Below, one piece after another: positions 17,834 to 26,542 of a DNA stretch of 64,000 bases. The translations under genes were made by a program, and so were the position numbers. The stretch comes from Halomonas sp. 7T (GTDB taxonomy: Bacteria > Pseudomonadota > Gammaproteobacteria > Pseudomonadales > Halomonadaceae). The notes under the pieces are model-generated. The model was not told the DNA's origin. It searched no databases and worked only from the letters and a program-made list of their open reading frames with translations. Location: the NCBI RefSeq assembly GCF_025643255.1, contig NZ_CP087112.1:2170001-2234000 (forward strand), written 5' to 3'. The stretch's first letter is position 1. Each line of letters begins with the position of its first letter.

Positions 17834-18523
17834 ATGCCCCGCAACGACGCAAAACAGCCCACATCTGCGACCCCGCCGCTGAGCTCTATCACTTCAATTA
17901 TTGCCGTGGTGGATGACGACCAAGCGTTGCGCGATTCCCTGGTATGGCTATTAGAGTCCGTTGGGTTAACGACGCATGCGTTTGCCGATGGCGAGGCGTT
18001 TCTAGCCGCTGAACACGGCGACTACGGAGCACTGCTGCTGGATGTGCGAATGCCAGGCATGAGCGGCCTTCAGGTTCAACAACAGCTGGTTGAGCATCGC
18101 GCCGCACTGCCTGTCATCATGATGACAGGACATGGCGATGTTCCCATGGCGGTTGCGGCACTCAAAAATGGGGCGTTCGACTTTATCGAAAAGCCCTTTA
18201 ACCATCAGCAGCTCATTGATGTCGTTCAGCAAGCATTGGGCAACGCTTATGAACAGCGTCGTGCTGTGCAGCAGCACCGGCGACTGAAAGCGCGCTACCA
18301 GTCATTACGACCCAAAGAGCAAAACATTGTCGCTCACGTAGCAGAAGGGATGACCAGCAAGGAAATTGCTGAACACATGCAGATTAGCGGCAAAACCGTT
18401 GAGGTCTATCGGCTTCGCGCCATGAAAGCCATGGGTGCTGCTAACTTGGCAGAACTCGTGCGCCAGGCGGTAGCGTTGGAACTCGTTCCTACCCTTACGC
18501 CAACGCCCTCCCCTGACGAATAA
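17834..18523 (+). CDS. FixJ-family response regulator
   Basis: 229 residues. The receiver domain has the acidic pocket (VVDDDQ, about 26-30), phosphorylation site Asp70 (LLLDVRMPG), Thr in MMTGHG and Lys in FIEKPF. The C-terminal LuxR-type helix-turn-helix is HVAEGMTSKEIAEHMQISG then KTVEVYRLRAMKAMG. It starts 44 bases after the kinase stop with a GGAAGAAG site. It would bind DNA when phosphorylated by the upstream kinase. Target genes are not evident; the neighbouring L,D-transpeptidase is convergent, not divergent. Confidence 0.92.
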   Translation: MPRNDAKQPTSATPPLSSITSIIAVVDDDQALRDSLVWLLESVGLTTHAFADGEAFLAAEHGDYGALLLDVRMPGMSGLQVQQQLVEHRAALPVIMMTGHGDVPMAVAALKNGAFDFIEKPFNHQQLIDVVQQALGNAYEQRRAVQQHRRLKARYQSLRPKEQNIVAHVAEGMTSKEIAEHMQISGKTVEVYRLRAMKAMGAANLAELVRQAVALELVPTLTPTPSPDE

Positions 18524-18524
18524 C

Positions 18525-19493
18525 TTAGCTTAGCGGGACGATCTGACCATTAGCATTTTCTAACACGTTGCGCACCTGCTCATAATCGATGACGTGCCCA
18601 TCCTCGTCTTTATGCGCTTCAATAATGCTGACAACGTCTAGTAGGGTTTCCATGCCAAATGCCTGCTCATCAGTGGCGGTAAATGCCTGCACATAGGCCT
18701 CTCCTCCCGCTCCCCAGCCAACCTTAATCGGGGCATCAATAATATTAACCTTAGTGCCTACGGGCACGCGCCAAAATACCGATTCAATGTCTTCTGGGTG
18801 CATACGAATGCAGCCTCGGCTGGCACGCATGCCAATGCCATCTGGCTGGTTTGTGCCATGGATAAGGTAACCCGGTATATCCAGCAAAATGGCGTATTGG
18901 CCAAGTGGATTATCTGGCCCCGGCGGCACAACCGCTGGTGGCGGATCGCCTCGCTCGGCGGCCTCACGCCGAATAGATTCAGGCGGATACCAGGCTGGGT
19001 TTTCAAGGCGCATGGTGGTTTTGGTAATTCCCAGAGGCGTATTGTAGGCATCGCGGCCAATACCGATAGGATACGTCTCTACCCGTGGCGTTTCGTCATC
19101 ACCCACGTCAGGGTAGTAATAGAGCCGCAGCTCGGCCACATTAATGACGATACCGGTTCGCGGCTCATCCGGCAGAATGAACTGGTTAGGAATCGTCACC
19201 TCAGTACCTTCACCAGGCACCCAGATACTTACCTCCGGATTGGCCATACGAATTTCTTCGTAACCCACATTATGCAGCCGGGCAATATCCAGCAGAGTAT
19301 CCTCGCTACTCGCCGTGACCGTATATACCTCACCGACCATATTGCCCTCTTCTGGCAAAGCAAAATGTCCCTTAGGTGAATCCTCCTCACTCGCGCTAGC
19401 AATACTTGCTAGCAGCCAAGCCCCCAGTGCGAGACTAGTAACACCTAGCTGCTTGATGCACTGTAAGGGTTGGTAGCGCGCCATTGTCGTCAT
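18525..19493 (-). CDS. LysM/L,D-transpeptidase (ErfK/YbiS/YcfS/YnhG family)
   Basis: 322 residues with a signal peptide ending at about IASA-SEE. A LysM-like domain (YTVTASSEDTLLDIARLHNV, 57-105) is followed by the YkuD catalytic domain. The active-site signature is H212-G-T then SRGCIRM with nucleophile Cys228. In E. coli such enzymes attach Braun lipoprotein to peptidoglycan or form 3-3 cross-links. The start ATG 19493 is preceded by AAGGAGAACCC. After the catalytic domain the C-terminal 75 residues are longer than usual and of unknown role. Confidence 0.92.
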   Translation of the reverse strand: MTTMARYQPLQCIKQLGVTSLALGAWLLASIASASEEDSPKGHFALPEEGNMVGEVYTVTASSEDTLLDIARLHNVGYEEIRMANPEVSIWVPGEGTEVTIPNQFILPDEPRTGIVINVAELRLYYYPDVGDDETPRVETYPIGIGRDAYNTPLGITKTTMRLENPAWYPPESIRREAAERGDPPPAVVPPGPDNPLGQYAILLDIPGYLIHGTNQPDGIGMRASRGCIRMHPEDIESVFWRVPVGTKVNIIDAPIKVGWGAGGEAYVQAFTATDEQAFGMETLLDVVSIIEAHKDEDGHVIDYEQVRNVLENANGQIVPLS

Positions 19494-20040
19494 GGGTTCT
19501 CCTTTTTATACGGCCCCGGGCATTGCCCGCGCGGCCATTTAGCTATGAATATGCCCATTGCCTTGAGCTAGGTCAATTCGGCAGACTGTCGCAGCAGTTT
19601 CGCATCTCAGCCTTACCCTTATCTGCCATACCGTTATGGTCAGTGCCCCTGACACCTAGCATTTTTTTGAAACTGTTTGCCGATGTTTGTTGAACGTCAT
19701 GCCAATACTTGGAAAATAAAAAAGCCTATGAATCAGAGGCAAACAGTAACAGTCATAAAAAAGCTGCTTTTATCGTTGCAAAAACGAGTACAGCATCTAC
19801 ATTTTAAGTGTCTTAGCGCAGTGAAGCGTTAAGCAGGGTTTACTATCTCCCGTAGTTACACCCAACGATTTAACGAATTAGCCCCAGCGGCTATCAGGAG
19901 CAATAACGATCTAGCGTGCGTAAGCAGAAACTACGTAACAGGTATTAAAGCAAGATTAAAAGTACCCGGTGACGCGCATCGTTATTAATTTTTAGACATT
20001 GACGTCTTTTCGTTATGTCCTATTGCATGGAGCAAAAGCA
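19494..20040. other. Non-coding gap of about 550 bases
   Basis: The longest gene-free stretch. It separates the L,D-transpeptidase start (minus) from the PRC-barrel gene (plus), so it must carry both promoters, but I could not pick a convincing -10/-35 pair for either. It is visibly richer in A and T than its flanks, especially 19700-19990. A short open frame at 19484-19693 has no codon or motif support. I see no RNA gene here. Confidence 0.5.
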
Positions 20041-20481
20041 ATGAAAATGATTAAACCTGTTTTTCTAGGCACTCTGATGGTACCGGCATTTATGTTTGCA
20101 GCGACAGCTGTCAATGCCAATGAACATACAGAGACGTCTGAAATCACCACCTCAATGGAAGCCACGTACCTCACCAGCCAGCCTGAAGGCACCTTCCACG
20201 CTGACTCATTGACCGGCAATCAGGTCAAAAGCTCCGTAGAAGATGATGAAGATATTGGCACCATCTCTGACCTAATTATCGATGAAGATGGCCAAATCAG
20301 AGCAGTCGTGGTTGGCGTTGGCGGCTTCCTCGGCATGGGCGAAAAAGATGTCGCTATTGAGTGGGATTCGCTTGAATTAACTAAAGACGAAGACGGTGAT
20401 GACTACGTTATTCGTGTTAGTGCTTCAGAAGATGCACTTGAAAACGCAGAAGAGTACGAGCGCGACAATGATAATAACTAA
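20041..20481 (+). CDS. Exported PRC-barrel domain protein
   Basis: About 146 residues from ATG 20041, which has GGAG 9 bases upstream; a TTG 42 bases earlier is less likely. A signal peptide (MKMIKPVFLG to about AVNA-NEH) directs export. The mature part is highly acidic, as is common in halophiles, and holds one PRC-barrel domain (DIGTISDLIIDEDGQIRAVV then VGGFLGMGEKDVAIEWDSLE). Periplasmic PRC-barrel proteins are often stress-linked, with no proven biochemical role. The gene is monocistronic with a terminator right after it. Confidence 0.85.
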   Translation: MKMIKPVFLGTLMVPAFMFAATAVNANEHTETSEITTSMEATYLTSQPEGTFHADSLTGNQVKSSVEDDEDIGTISDLIIDEDGQIRAVVVGVGGFLGMGEKDVAIEWDSLELTKDEDGDDYVIRVSASEDALENAEEYERDNDNN

Positions 20482-20497
20482 TCATTGATTCGCCTCT

Positions 20498-20527
20498 AAA
20501 AGCCCTGGAAAATTCCAGGGCTTTTTT
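20498..20527 (+). terminator. Rho-independent terminator after the PRC-barrel gene
   Basis: AAAGCCCTGG pairs with CCAGGGCTTT around AAAATT, followed by more T. It lies 17 bases after the stop and could also serve the convergent osmC, since A-rich sequence flanks the other side. Confidence 0.9.
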
Positions 20528-20626
20528 ATGCATTTCTTTTATCACTAATTTTTATTTAATAAATAGAAAAGCGCCGCGTAAATAACGCGGCGCCATAACG
20601 CATGTTATAAAATGTCAAAAAAATGC

Positions 20627-21052
20627 TTAGCTTTTAAGCTTCGCTTGCATGGTAATCTCTGCATTCAATACTTTAGAAACTGGGCAGTTATCTTTAGCCA
20701 TTTCAGCGGCCTCCTTAAATACCGCTTCATCAGCACCACTGATAGATGCTTCAACCTCCAAATGGATTTTAGAGATATCAAAACCATCTGCGCTTTGCGA
20801 AAGCGTAACCTGCGCATTGGTATCAATGGATTCAGCAGTATAGCCTTTCTCGCCCAAAATCATGGAAAGCGCCATGGAAAAGCAGCTGGCATGGGCAGCG
20901 CCAATTAGCTCTTCAGGGTTCGTACCTGGCTCGTCTTCAAAGCGCTTTTTAAAGGAGTAGTGAGTAGCTTTTAAAACGCCACTTTCTGTGGATACGGTGC
21001 CCTGACCATCCTTCAAGCCACCTTCCCAATGCGCACTAGCTTTACGATCCAT
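20627..21052 (-). CDS. osmC: OsmC peroxiredoxin
   Basis: 141 residues, colinear with E. coli OsmC (143). Conserved stretches include GTVSTESGVL, GTNPEELIGAAHASCFSMAL and NCPVSKVLNAEITM. The two redox Cys are Cys57 and Cys123. OsmC reduces organic hydroperoxides at the expense of thiols and is induced by osmotic stress in enterobacteria. The start ATG is preceded by a GGAGAACAGG site. It stands alone, next to the PRC-barrel stress-type gene, with which it converges. Confidence 0.95.
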   Translation of the reverse strand: MDRKASAHWEGGLKDGQGTVSTESGVLKATHYSFKKRFEDEPGTNPEELIGAAHASCFSMALSMILGEKGYTAESIDTNAQVTLSQSADGFDISKIHLEVEASISGADEAVFKEAAEMAKDNCPVSKVLNAEITMQAKLKS

Positions 21053-21160
21053 CCTGTTCTCCTTTCCTGTGGTGTTTCGCTAATTGCATTAGTAGACACA
21101 CACTGCGTCCACTTGCTCCTTCAGCGTAGTCGATTCCACTGACTATGCCGAATGTGGCGG

Positions 21161-22009
21161 CTACATGCCGGCTGCGCCCTGCTCGGCACTGCGTTGCAAC
21201 GACTGTATAGAACGCTCTCCCCGCTCTTCAAAAGGGTCGCTGAGATCTACCACTATCTCTACACGGCGATTTTTTTCTCGCCCTTCAGGGGTTAAGTTAG
21301 GCGCTAACGGTTTAGTATCAGCAAAGCCTTGAATCAACAGCCGCTCCGGCGACAGCGCTTGTGTGGCAACCAGTATGTTCGTCACCGATGCTGCTCGCAT
21401 AGCCGATAGATCCCAATTACTGCGGAAACGAGCAGTGTTGATAGGCACGTTATCGGTATGGCCGTGAATAGAAACGGTGCCATCAACCGATGCCAGCAAG
21501 GTTGCCAAGTCGTTGAGCAAATCAGCAAACGCAGGCGTTACATCAGCATTGCCCGAGCCAAAGGTGCCCTTCTCAGCAATCCTGATCACCACGCGAAATT
21601 GATCAACTTCTATCTCAGCGACCCCATTTAACGACGATGACCTTAATAGCTCTTCTAGACTGCTGGCCACTTGAAGCGCCCTCTGCTGTCGTTGAGCATC
21701 AATCATGCTGCGCATCGTCTCAAGCTGTGGCTGTTGAGGGGTCGTGCGTTGACGAACCTCATCAACAAAGGTGCGGTCCGGCGTAGCGGGGGAAAAATTT
21801 TGTAGTACCGCACTGGTTCCCATGGGTATTTGCATAGCCTCTATGTCGCGCTGAACACCAAAGGCTTTTGATAACTCATCTGCCACTCGGCGAAATTTTT
21901 GAGCATCCATCTCTGCGAATGAGAGTAGCAGTACGAAAAAACACAACAGTAGTGTCATTAGGTCGGCGTAAGTGACCATCCATGCAGGTATGTTGGTTTT
22001 CTTAGCCAT
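21161..22009 (-). CDS. pomB: Sodium-type flagellar stator protein PomB
   Basis: 282 residues. A single N-terminal membrane helix carries the ion-binding Asp16 in MVTYADLMTLLLCFFVLLLS, which resembles Vibrio PomB more than E. coli MotB. A plug and linker region (about 40-130) leads to an OmpA-like peptidoglycan-binding domain with the signature HGHTDNVPINTARFRSNWDL. It forms the MotA/MotB-type stator with PomA and anchors it to the wall. It starts 3 bases after pomA, so they are one operon. Sodium coupling is inferred from similarity and a likely halophilic host. Confidence 0.93.
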   Translation of the reverse strand: MAKKTNIPAWMVTYADLMTLLLCFFVLLLSFAEMDAQKFRRVADELSKAFGVQRDIEAMQIPMGTSAVLQNFSPATPDRTFVDEVRQRTTPQQPQLETMRSMIDAQRQQRALQVASSLEELLRSSSLNGVAEIEVDQFRVVIRIAEKGTFGSGNADVTPAFADLLNDLATLLASVDGTVSIHGHTDNVPINTARFRSNWDLSAMRAASVTNILVATQALSPERLLIQGFADTKPLAPNLTPEGREKNRRVEIVVDLSDPFEERGERSIQSLQRSAEQGAAGM

Positions 22010-22012
22010 AGA

Positions 22013-22798
22013 TTACTTTTGACCTACAGGACTTTTATCATCGGCGTTTGATGCACCACGCCGCTCAGGGGGCACGTAAATCGTTAGCATTTGCTCCAAT
22101 ACACGCGGATTTTTGTCACCTTTGATTGCCAGCAGCGCATCAATCCACAGCTGCTGCATTTTAGCTTCTTGCTGCATTCTCACCCACAGCTTATCCGCAA
22201 TAGGATTGGCGATCATGGTGCCAATCATCGCCCCATAGAGCGTGGTTAATAGGGCAACCGCCATTGCAGGACCAATCAACGCAGGATCGTTCATGTTTGC
22301 AAGCATCTGAACCAGGCCTACCAGCGTACCGATCATCCCCATAGCAGGCGACACCTCACCAAGTGCAGAAAAAACGCGGCCGCCTGCCTCGTTACGTTCC
22401 AGGGTCAGCAGACGCTCTTTTTCCATCATCTCTTTAATCAGCTCAGCGCTATAACCATCCGCAAGCATTTGCAGACCCTTCGCAAGAAAGGGTGAATTTA
22501 CTTCTTTGTTTTCTAAGGCAATCATGCCTTCTCGGCGAGCCACTTTCGACAACTCTACTAACTCTTCAATGCTCTCCTGAACGTTAGGCAGCTGAAATTT
22601 AAAAGCTCTCGCCGCTGCTTTAAAGGCAAATTTGAATTGCGTAATACTGAACTTTGCCAGTACGACAAATAAACTCCCCCCAACAACTAGCAGCAGACCA
22701 GTCGGGTTCATAAACACTTCCGGTGATGTGCCCAGTATCACAGCGGCACCCACCAGAACAGCAGCCCCTACCAAACCAATCAGCGTTGCGAGATCCAC
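22013..22798 (-). CDS. pomA: Sodium-type flagellar stator protein PomA
   Basis: 261 residues, with four membrane helices: two near the N terminus (4-50) and two around 150-205 (GMIGTLVGLVQMLANM and AMAVALLTTLYGAMIGTMI). The cytoplasmic loop between them has the charged residues that contact the rotor. It begins with GTG (22798) after a GAGGAAAGG site. The pair is apart from other flagellar genes in this window. Length and sequence fit PomA (253 in Vibrio) better than MotA (295 in E. coli). Confidence 0.93.
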   Translation of the reverse strand: MDLATLIGLVGAAVLVGAAVILGTSPEVFMNPTGLLLVVGGSLFVVLAKFSITQFKFAFKAAARAFKFQLPNVQESIEELVELSKVARREGMIALENKEVNSPFLAKGLQMLADGYSAELIKEMMEKERLLTLERNEAGGRVFSALGEVSPAMGMIGTLVGLVQMLANMNDPALIGPAMAVALLTTLYGAMIGTMIANPIADKLWVRMQQEAKMQQLWIDALLAIKGDKNPRVLEQMLTIYVPPERRGASNADDKSPVGQK

Positions 22799-23043
22799 GG
22801 CCTTTCCTCAAAATTGTAAAAAAGTGCTTACGCACCGTTTACCGAGACAGTAAAGACTGGCTACATTACCGTCAACGCTAACTACGTCACGATACACAGA
22901 TTGACATTATCGCATGGTGCCAACCTAAGAAAACTGTTAATCGATAACACCGCACGAACTGTTAGCTGTCAGATACATTGTCTCTACACGTTTGAGTACC
23001 ATAACAATCACTATAATTAATGTCATCGACATAAGGACATGCC

Positions 23044-23949
23044 ATGTCACCGGCGGATACGCTGCGCCTGTTGCTGCTCTCTTCTCTCTGGGGGCTTTCC
23101 TTTATTTTTATGCGCGTTGCGGTGCCAGAATTTGGGCCTGTACCGCTGATTTTAGTGCGCATGGGAGTAGGAGCACTGCTACTGGTACCGCTGCTGCTGA
23201 GCCTGCACTACTTGCGGCTTATTTGGCAGTATAAAGGGTCACTCCTGCTGCTTGGCATTATCAACCATGTACTGCCTTTCTCACTGCTAGCCCTGGCGAC
23301 TACACGCCTAGAAGCAGGCTTCACCTCACTACTAAATGCCACAACGCCGATTTTTACCGCGCTACTAGGCGCCGCTTTTTTCGCAACCCCCGTGCAGCGC
23401 CAGCAGTACGCTGGGTTAGCCCTGGCGCTGCTGGGGGTGTATATACTTTCCGCTAACCGGCTAGACTTTGCGCTGGGCGGCGACGGCTGGTTTATTGTTG
23501 CCGTGTTAGGGGCAACGTTTTGTTACGGCATTGCCAGTAACTATTCAAAGACCCGCCTGGGGCATCTGCCCAGTCGCGTACTCGCAGCGGGCAGCAGCGC
23601 GATGTCTGCCTTAGTTCTGCTAATACCCGGCCTGCTGCTATGGCCAAGCGAGCCAGTGAGCCCTCTGGCTTGGGGCAATGCACTCGCGTTAGCAGCGCTC
23701 AGCACCACGCTAGCGTTCCTACTGTATTTCGGTTTACTCGCCAGTGCAGGCGCGACGGTCACATCTACCGTTACTTTTTTAGTACCGGTAAGCGCACTAA
23801 TTTGGGGCTACTTGCTATTGGACGAAACGTTAAGCCTTCAGATAGTAGCAGGCATGGTCATTACCCTGCTGGGCACAGCCATAGCTACCCGATTATTACG
23901 CTTTAAGCCTCGCGCTGCGTTGTCACCATCTCATCCCCCACACGAATAA
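23044..23949 (+). CDS. EamA/DMT-family transporter
   Basis: 301 residues with ten predicted hydrophobic segments in two five-helix repeats, each of the EamA type (first repeat ends near LLGVYILSANRL, second near GMVITLLGTAIATR). Such proteins export small metabolites or amino acids; the substrate is not predictable. The start is ATG 23044 with AAGGA upstream. The final 47 bases overlap the end of the convergent MOSC gene, so transcripts of the two would be complementary there. Confidence 0.88.
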   Translation: MSPADTLRLLLLSSLWGLSFIFMRVAVPEFGPVPLILVRMGVGALLLVPLLLSLHYLRLIWQYKGSLLLLGIINHVLPFSLLALATTRLEAGFTSLLNATTPIFTALLGAAFFATPVQRQQYAGLALALLGVYILSANRLDFALGGDGWFIVAVLGATFCYGIASNYSKTRLGHLPSRVLAAGSSAMSALVLLIPGLLLWPSEPVSPLAWGNALALAALSTTLAFLLYFGLLASAGATVTSTVTFLVPVSALIWGYLLLDETLSLQIVAGMVITLLGTAIATRLLRFKPRAALSPSHPPHE

Positions 23950-24751
23950 CGTTACCGTGCCCAGCGGTCAACGTCGCATTCTGGCCAAAATACGCACCTT
24001 TAAGGTAAGGCTGCGTGTTTAGCGCCAGCAATGTTCTTAATGGTTCGCCCGGGGCAGGAATCGCCGCCGTTTGCTGATCGACGGTGGTGATTTTGCAGCG
24101 TTGGCAGGGCTTGCGTAAGGTGAGGACATAATCGCCCTGCTCTGAGGCTAGCGTTGCCCAGCGGTCTTCCGCCCACGCGTCAGCACACTCTATAACGATA
24201 TTAGGGCGAAAGCGGTTCATGGGTATGGGGGCCTGCCCCTCGGCAATGAGCGCTTGATTTAACGCGTCTAAAGACGCAGTAGTGGTAATCAGAAAGGGGT
24301 AACCATCGGCAAAGTAGGTATGGGCTTCTCCGCCGGCTAAAAAATCCGCCTCAACCGCACGCGTAAACTCGGCTGCAAATCGCACCATACTGATTCCGCG
24401 TGCCTGCTCGCCCAGGACTGACTCAAGCCAGCGGGACACCTCTTCACGCTCAGGTAGCGCTTTACAGTGGTCGTCCCACACCTTGACGATACGAAGATTG
24501 CCCTTGGGCTCTTCTAGGGAAATAGCGATTGGATCAACACTGGGATGCGAGAGCACCAGCGCGTCAGACGTGAGCGCAACCGAAATAGTGGCTAGCGCAG
24601 GCAGCTGGCGTTGGGTGACAAACCGCTGCTGAGCGTCCACCAGCATCCAACGGCGGTCCCAGGCCAAGCCATGGGCATAAATCTCACTTTGGGTAACGTC
24701 GATCCCCTTCAGCGATTTAACCGGATAGACGGTGAGTTGGGTAATGATCAT
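23903..24751 (-). CDS. MOSC-domain protein (YcbX-like)
   Basis: 282 residues. An N-terminal MOSC beta-barrel (ITQLTVYPVKSLKGI, DRRWMLVD, FVTQRQLP) precedes the MOSC domain with its conserved Cys in LRKPCQRCKITTVDQ. The protein is similar to E. coli YcbX, which uses molybdenum cofactor to reduce N-hydroxylated bases. The last motif, NTQPYLKGAYFGQNATL, is typical of the family. No other molybdenum genes are nearby. The 3' end overlaps the convergent EamA gene. Confidence 0.88.
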   Translation of the reverse strand: MIITQLTVYPVKSLKGIDVTQSEIYAHGLAWDRRWMLVDAQQRFVTQRQLPALATISVALTSDALVLSHPSVDPIAISLEEPKGNLRIVKVWDDHCKALPEREEVSRWLESVLGEQARGISMVRFAAEFTRAVEADFLAGGEAHTYFADGYPFLITTTASLDALNQALIAEGQAPIPMNRFRPNIVIECADAWAEDRWATLASEQGDYVLTLRKPCQRCKITTVDQQTAAIPAPGEPLRTLLALNTQPYLKGAYFGQNATLTAGHGNVIRVGDEMVTTQREA

Positions 24752-24856
24752 GACAATCTCACGCTCAACATGGCAAATTGTTTAATAGCTTTTTTATGGT
24801 AAATCATTAATTAGCAGCCTATCGAGTTTACCAACGCGCCGCTAGCAGCCCCGCTG

Positions 24857-25861
24857 CTAAAGCGTGTTACCCGTTTCAACTCGATACCCCAAATCCATCA
24901 CTTGGTGCTCAAGTAACTCACCGCGAATGCGCGACAACAGCGTTTTCGCGGCGGCTTCACCGATGGCTTGCCGAGGCGTAATGACGCTGGCCAGGCGCGG
25001 CGTCATCGCTTGGCCGACATCGTGACCATGAAACCCAGCAATCGCCATCTTCCCAGGGACATCGACACCATGGCGCAAACACTCAAAGTAAGCCCCCACC
25101 GCCACGTCGTCGTTGGTACAGAAAACACCGTCGGCATCAGGGTAGTCACGCTGAATTTCTTGCATGAGTGCCGCCCCGACACTATAGGAAGAGCGCTGAC
25201 TGCTCTGAAGCGTTATCGGCGCTAAGCCCTGCTCTTCCATGGCTTGGCGATAGCCTTGCTCGCGCTGGCGTGTCCGCTCATCCAGGCGCACAGCCAAATA
25301 AATCACCTTTCGCCTGCCACGGCGAATCATCTCCCTCACCATGTCGTAAGCGGCCTGGACGTTATCGTAACCCACCGCCTGCTGCAGCGGCGGGGAACGG
25401 GTATCCATAATTTCCACAATGGGAATACCGGCTGTCTCCAGCATCCGCAGGCTACGTGGCGTGTGATCGCGGTCAGACAAGATAACGCCGTCTACATTAT
25501 AAGAGAGCAACGATGCCAAGCTGCGCTCTTCTAGCTCAGGGCTGTAACCATAGTGGGAAAGCATCAAGTGATAGCCTGCTGGCTCGGTGTAGGCTTCAAT
25601 GCCTACGATCACATCCGCAAATACTTGGTTGGTCAACGAGGGTACCAGCACGCCGATAGAGTGGCTGGTGGCACGCGAAAGCAGGTCTGGCGCCCGATTG
25701 GGAATGTAGCCAAGCTGTTCGGCAACGCTAAAAATGCGTTCACGAAGCCCTTCCGATACCGTATCCGGGTCCCGCAAGCAGCGACTGACGGTCATTTTGG
25801 TTGCATCAACACGGTCAGCAATATCTTGTAATGTCGGGCGTTTTTTCTTCAATGGCGTCAC
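24857..25861 (-). CDS. gntR: Gluconate operon repressor GntR (LacI family)
   Basis: 334 residues. The LacI-type helix-turn-helix is at the N terminus (LQDIADRVDATKMTVSRCLR), with a hinge ending in LGYIPNRAPDLLSRATS. The sugar-binding domain follows closely the E. coli gluconate repressor: SIGVLVPSLTNQVFA, DGVFCTNDDVAVGA, AIAGFHGHDVGQ. The computed start is GTG 25861; a TTG three codons in would give LKKKRP, aligning exactly with the MKKKRP start of E. coli GntR, so the start is uncertain. It likely binds the TGTTACCGGTAACA dyad before the TRAP operon and releases it on gluconate. Confidence 0.93.
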   Translation of the reverse strand: MTPLKKKRPTLQDIADRVDATKMTVSRCLRDPDTVSEGLRERIFSVAEQLGYIPNRAPDLLSRATSHSIGVLVPSLTNQVFADVIVGIEAYTEPAGYHLMLSHYGYSPELEERSLASLLSYNVDGVILSDRDHTPRSLRMLETAGIPIVEIMDTRSPPLQQAVGYDNVQAAYDMVREMIRRGRRKVIYLAVRLDERTRQREQGYRQAMEEQGLAPITLQSSQRSSYSVGAALMQEIQRDYPDADGVFCTNDDVAVGAYFECLRHGVDVPGKMAIAGFHGHDVGQAMTPRLASVITPRQAIGEAAAKTLLSRIRGELLEHQVMDLGYRVETGNTL

Positions 25862-25871
25862 TGGTTATTCG

Positions 25872-25905
25872 GTTAAGTGCGTAAGCCTGTTAAGTACGTA
25901 AGCCT
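25872..25905. repeat. Two tandem 17-bp repeats before gntR
   Basis: GTTAAGTGCGTAAGCCT (25872-25888) is followed directly by GTTAAGTACGTAAGCCT, one mismatch. They lie just upstream of the gntR start, in its leader or promoter region. A third partial copy (GTGAA) follows. Either slippage or a tandem binding site could explain them. Confidence 0.7.
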
Positions 25906-26005
25906 GTGAAACATGGAAAAGGTTGCTCAATCCATAGGCCTGTTGAACACGCAGGGGGCATACCATAGCGAATAGTAAGGCCCCTCGCCTATCCCATCCT
26001 TTAGG

Positions 26006-26530
26006 CTAATGAACACCACGCGCAGACGCTAGCGTTGACGTGAAGCGCTTCACAATCTCATCGGGCGAGAGCGCAATGGATATGGTCTGCGCTTCATCAC
26101 TGCTTGGCGGCTCTAAGTCGGCAAGCTGACTTGCCAGCATGCTGTCGCCTTTAAAAAAGTGCCCTGCCCTGGTTTCTAACCGCTCACGCAGCAGCGCATG
26201 ACTCCCTTCTAGATATAAAACACGTAGCGTGGGGTCACCTTTACGTAGGCGTTCACGATAGCGTTTTTTAAGACCGGAACAGGCGATGACCACAGATGCA
26301 TTACGCGCCTTATGGGCCGCGAACAAGTCAGCAAGCGTTGCCAACCAGTCACGACGATCATCGTCATTGAGCGGCGTACCGCTGGCCATTTTCGCCACAT
26401 TCGCCGGCGAATGATGATCGTCACCGTCAATAAACGTGGCTCCCAGCGCTGCCGCTAACAGCTTGCCAACATGAGACTTTCCTGATCCCGAAACGCCCAT
26501 GACAAGAATACGATGTGATGGCTTATTCAC
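26006..26530 (-). CDS. gntK: Gluconokinase GntK
   Basis: 174 residues, the usual size of the thermoresistant GntK type. The P-loop is GVSGSGKS, and the gluconate-binding region FIDGDDHHSPANVAKMASG with downstream ACSGLKKRYR is diagnostic. It phosphorylates gluconate to 6-phosphogluconate for the Entner-Doudoroff or pentose phosphate route. It begins with GTG after a TAGGAGTATC site, 12 bases from the dctM stop, so kinase and transporter share a transcript. Confidence 0.95.
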   Translation of the reverse strand: MNKPSHRILVMGVSGSGKSHVGKLLAAALGATFIDGDDHHSPANVAKMASGTPLNDDDRRDWLATLADLFAAHKARNASVVIACSGLKKRYRERLRKGDPTLRVLYLEGSHALLRERLETRAGHFFKGDSMLASQLADLEPPSSDEAQTISIALSPDEIVKRFTSTLASARGVH

Positions 26531-26542
26531 TCGATACTCCTA

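Noticed and set aside
19484..19693. Short open frame between L,D-transpeptidase and PRC-barrel genes
   Set aside because: No ribosome-binding site or recognisable motif; looks random.
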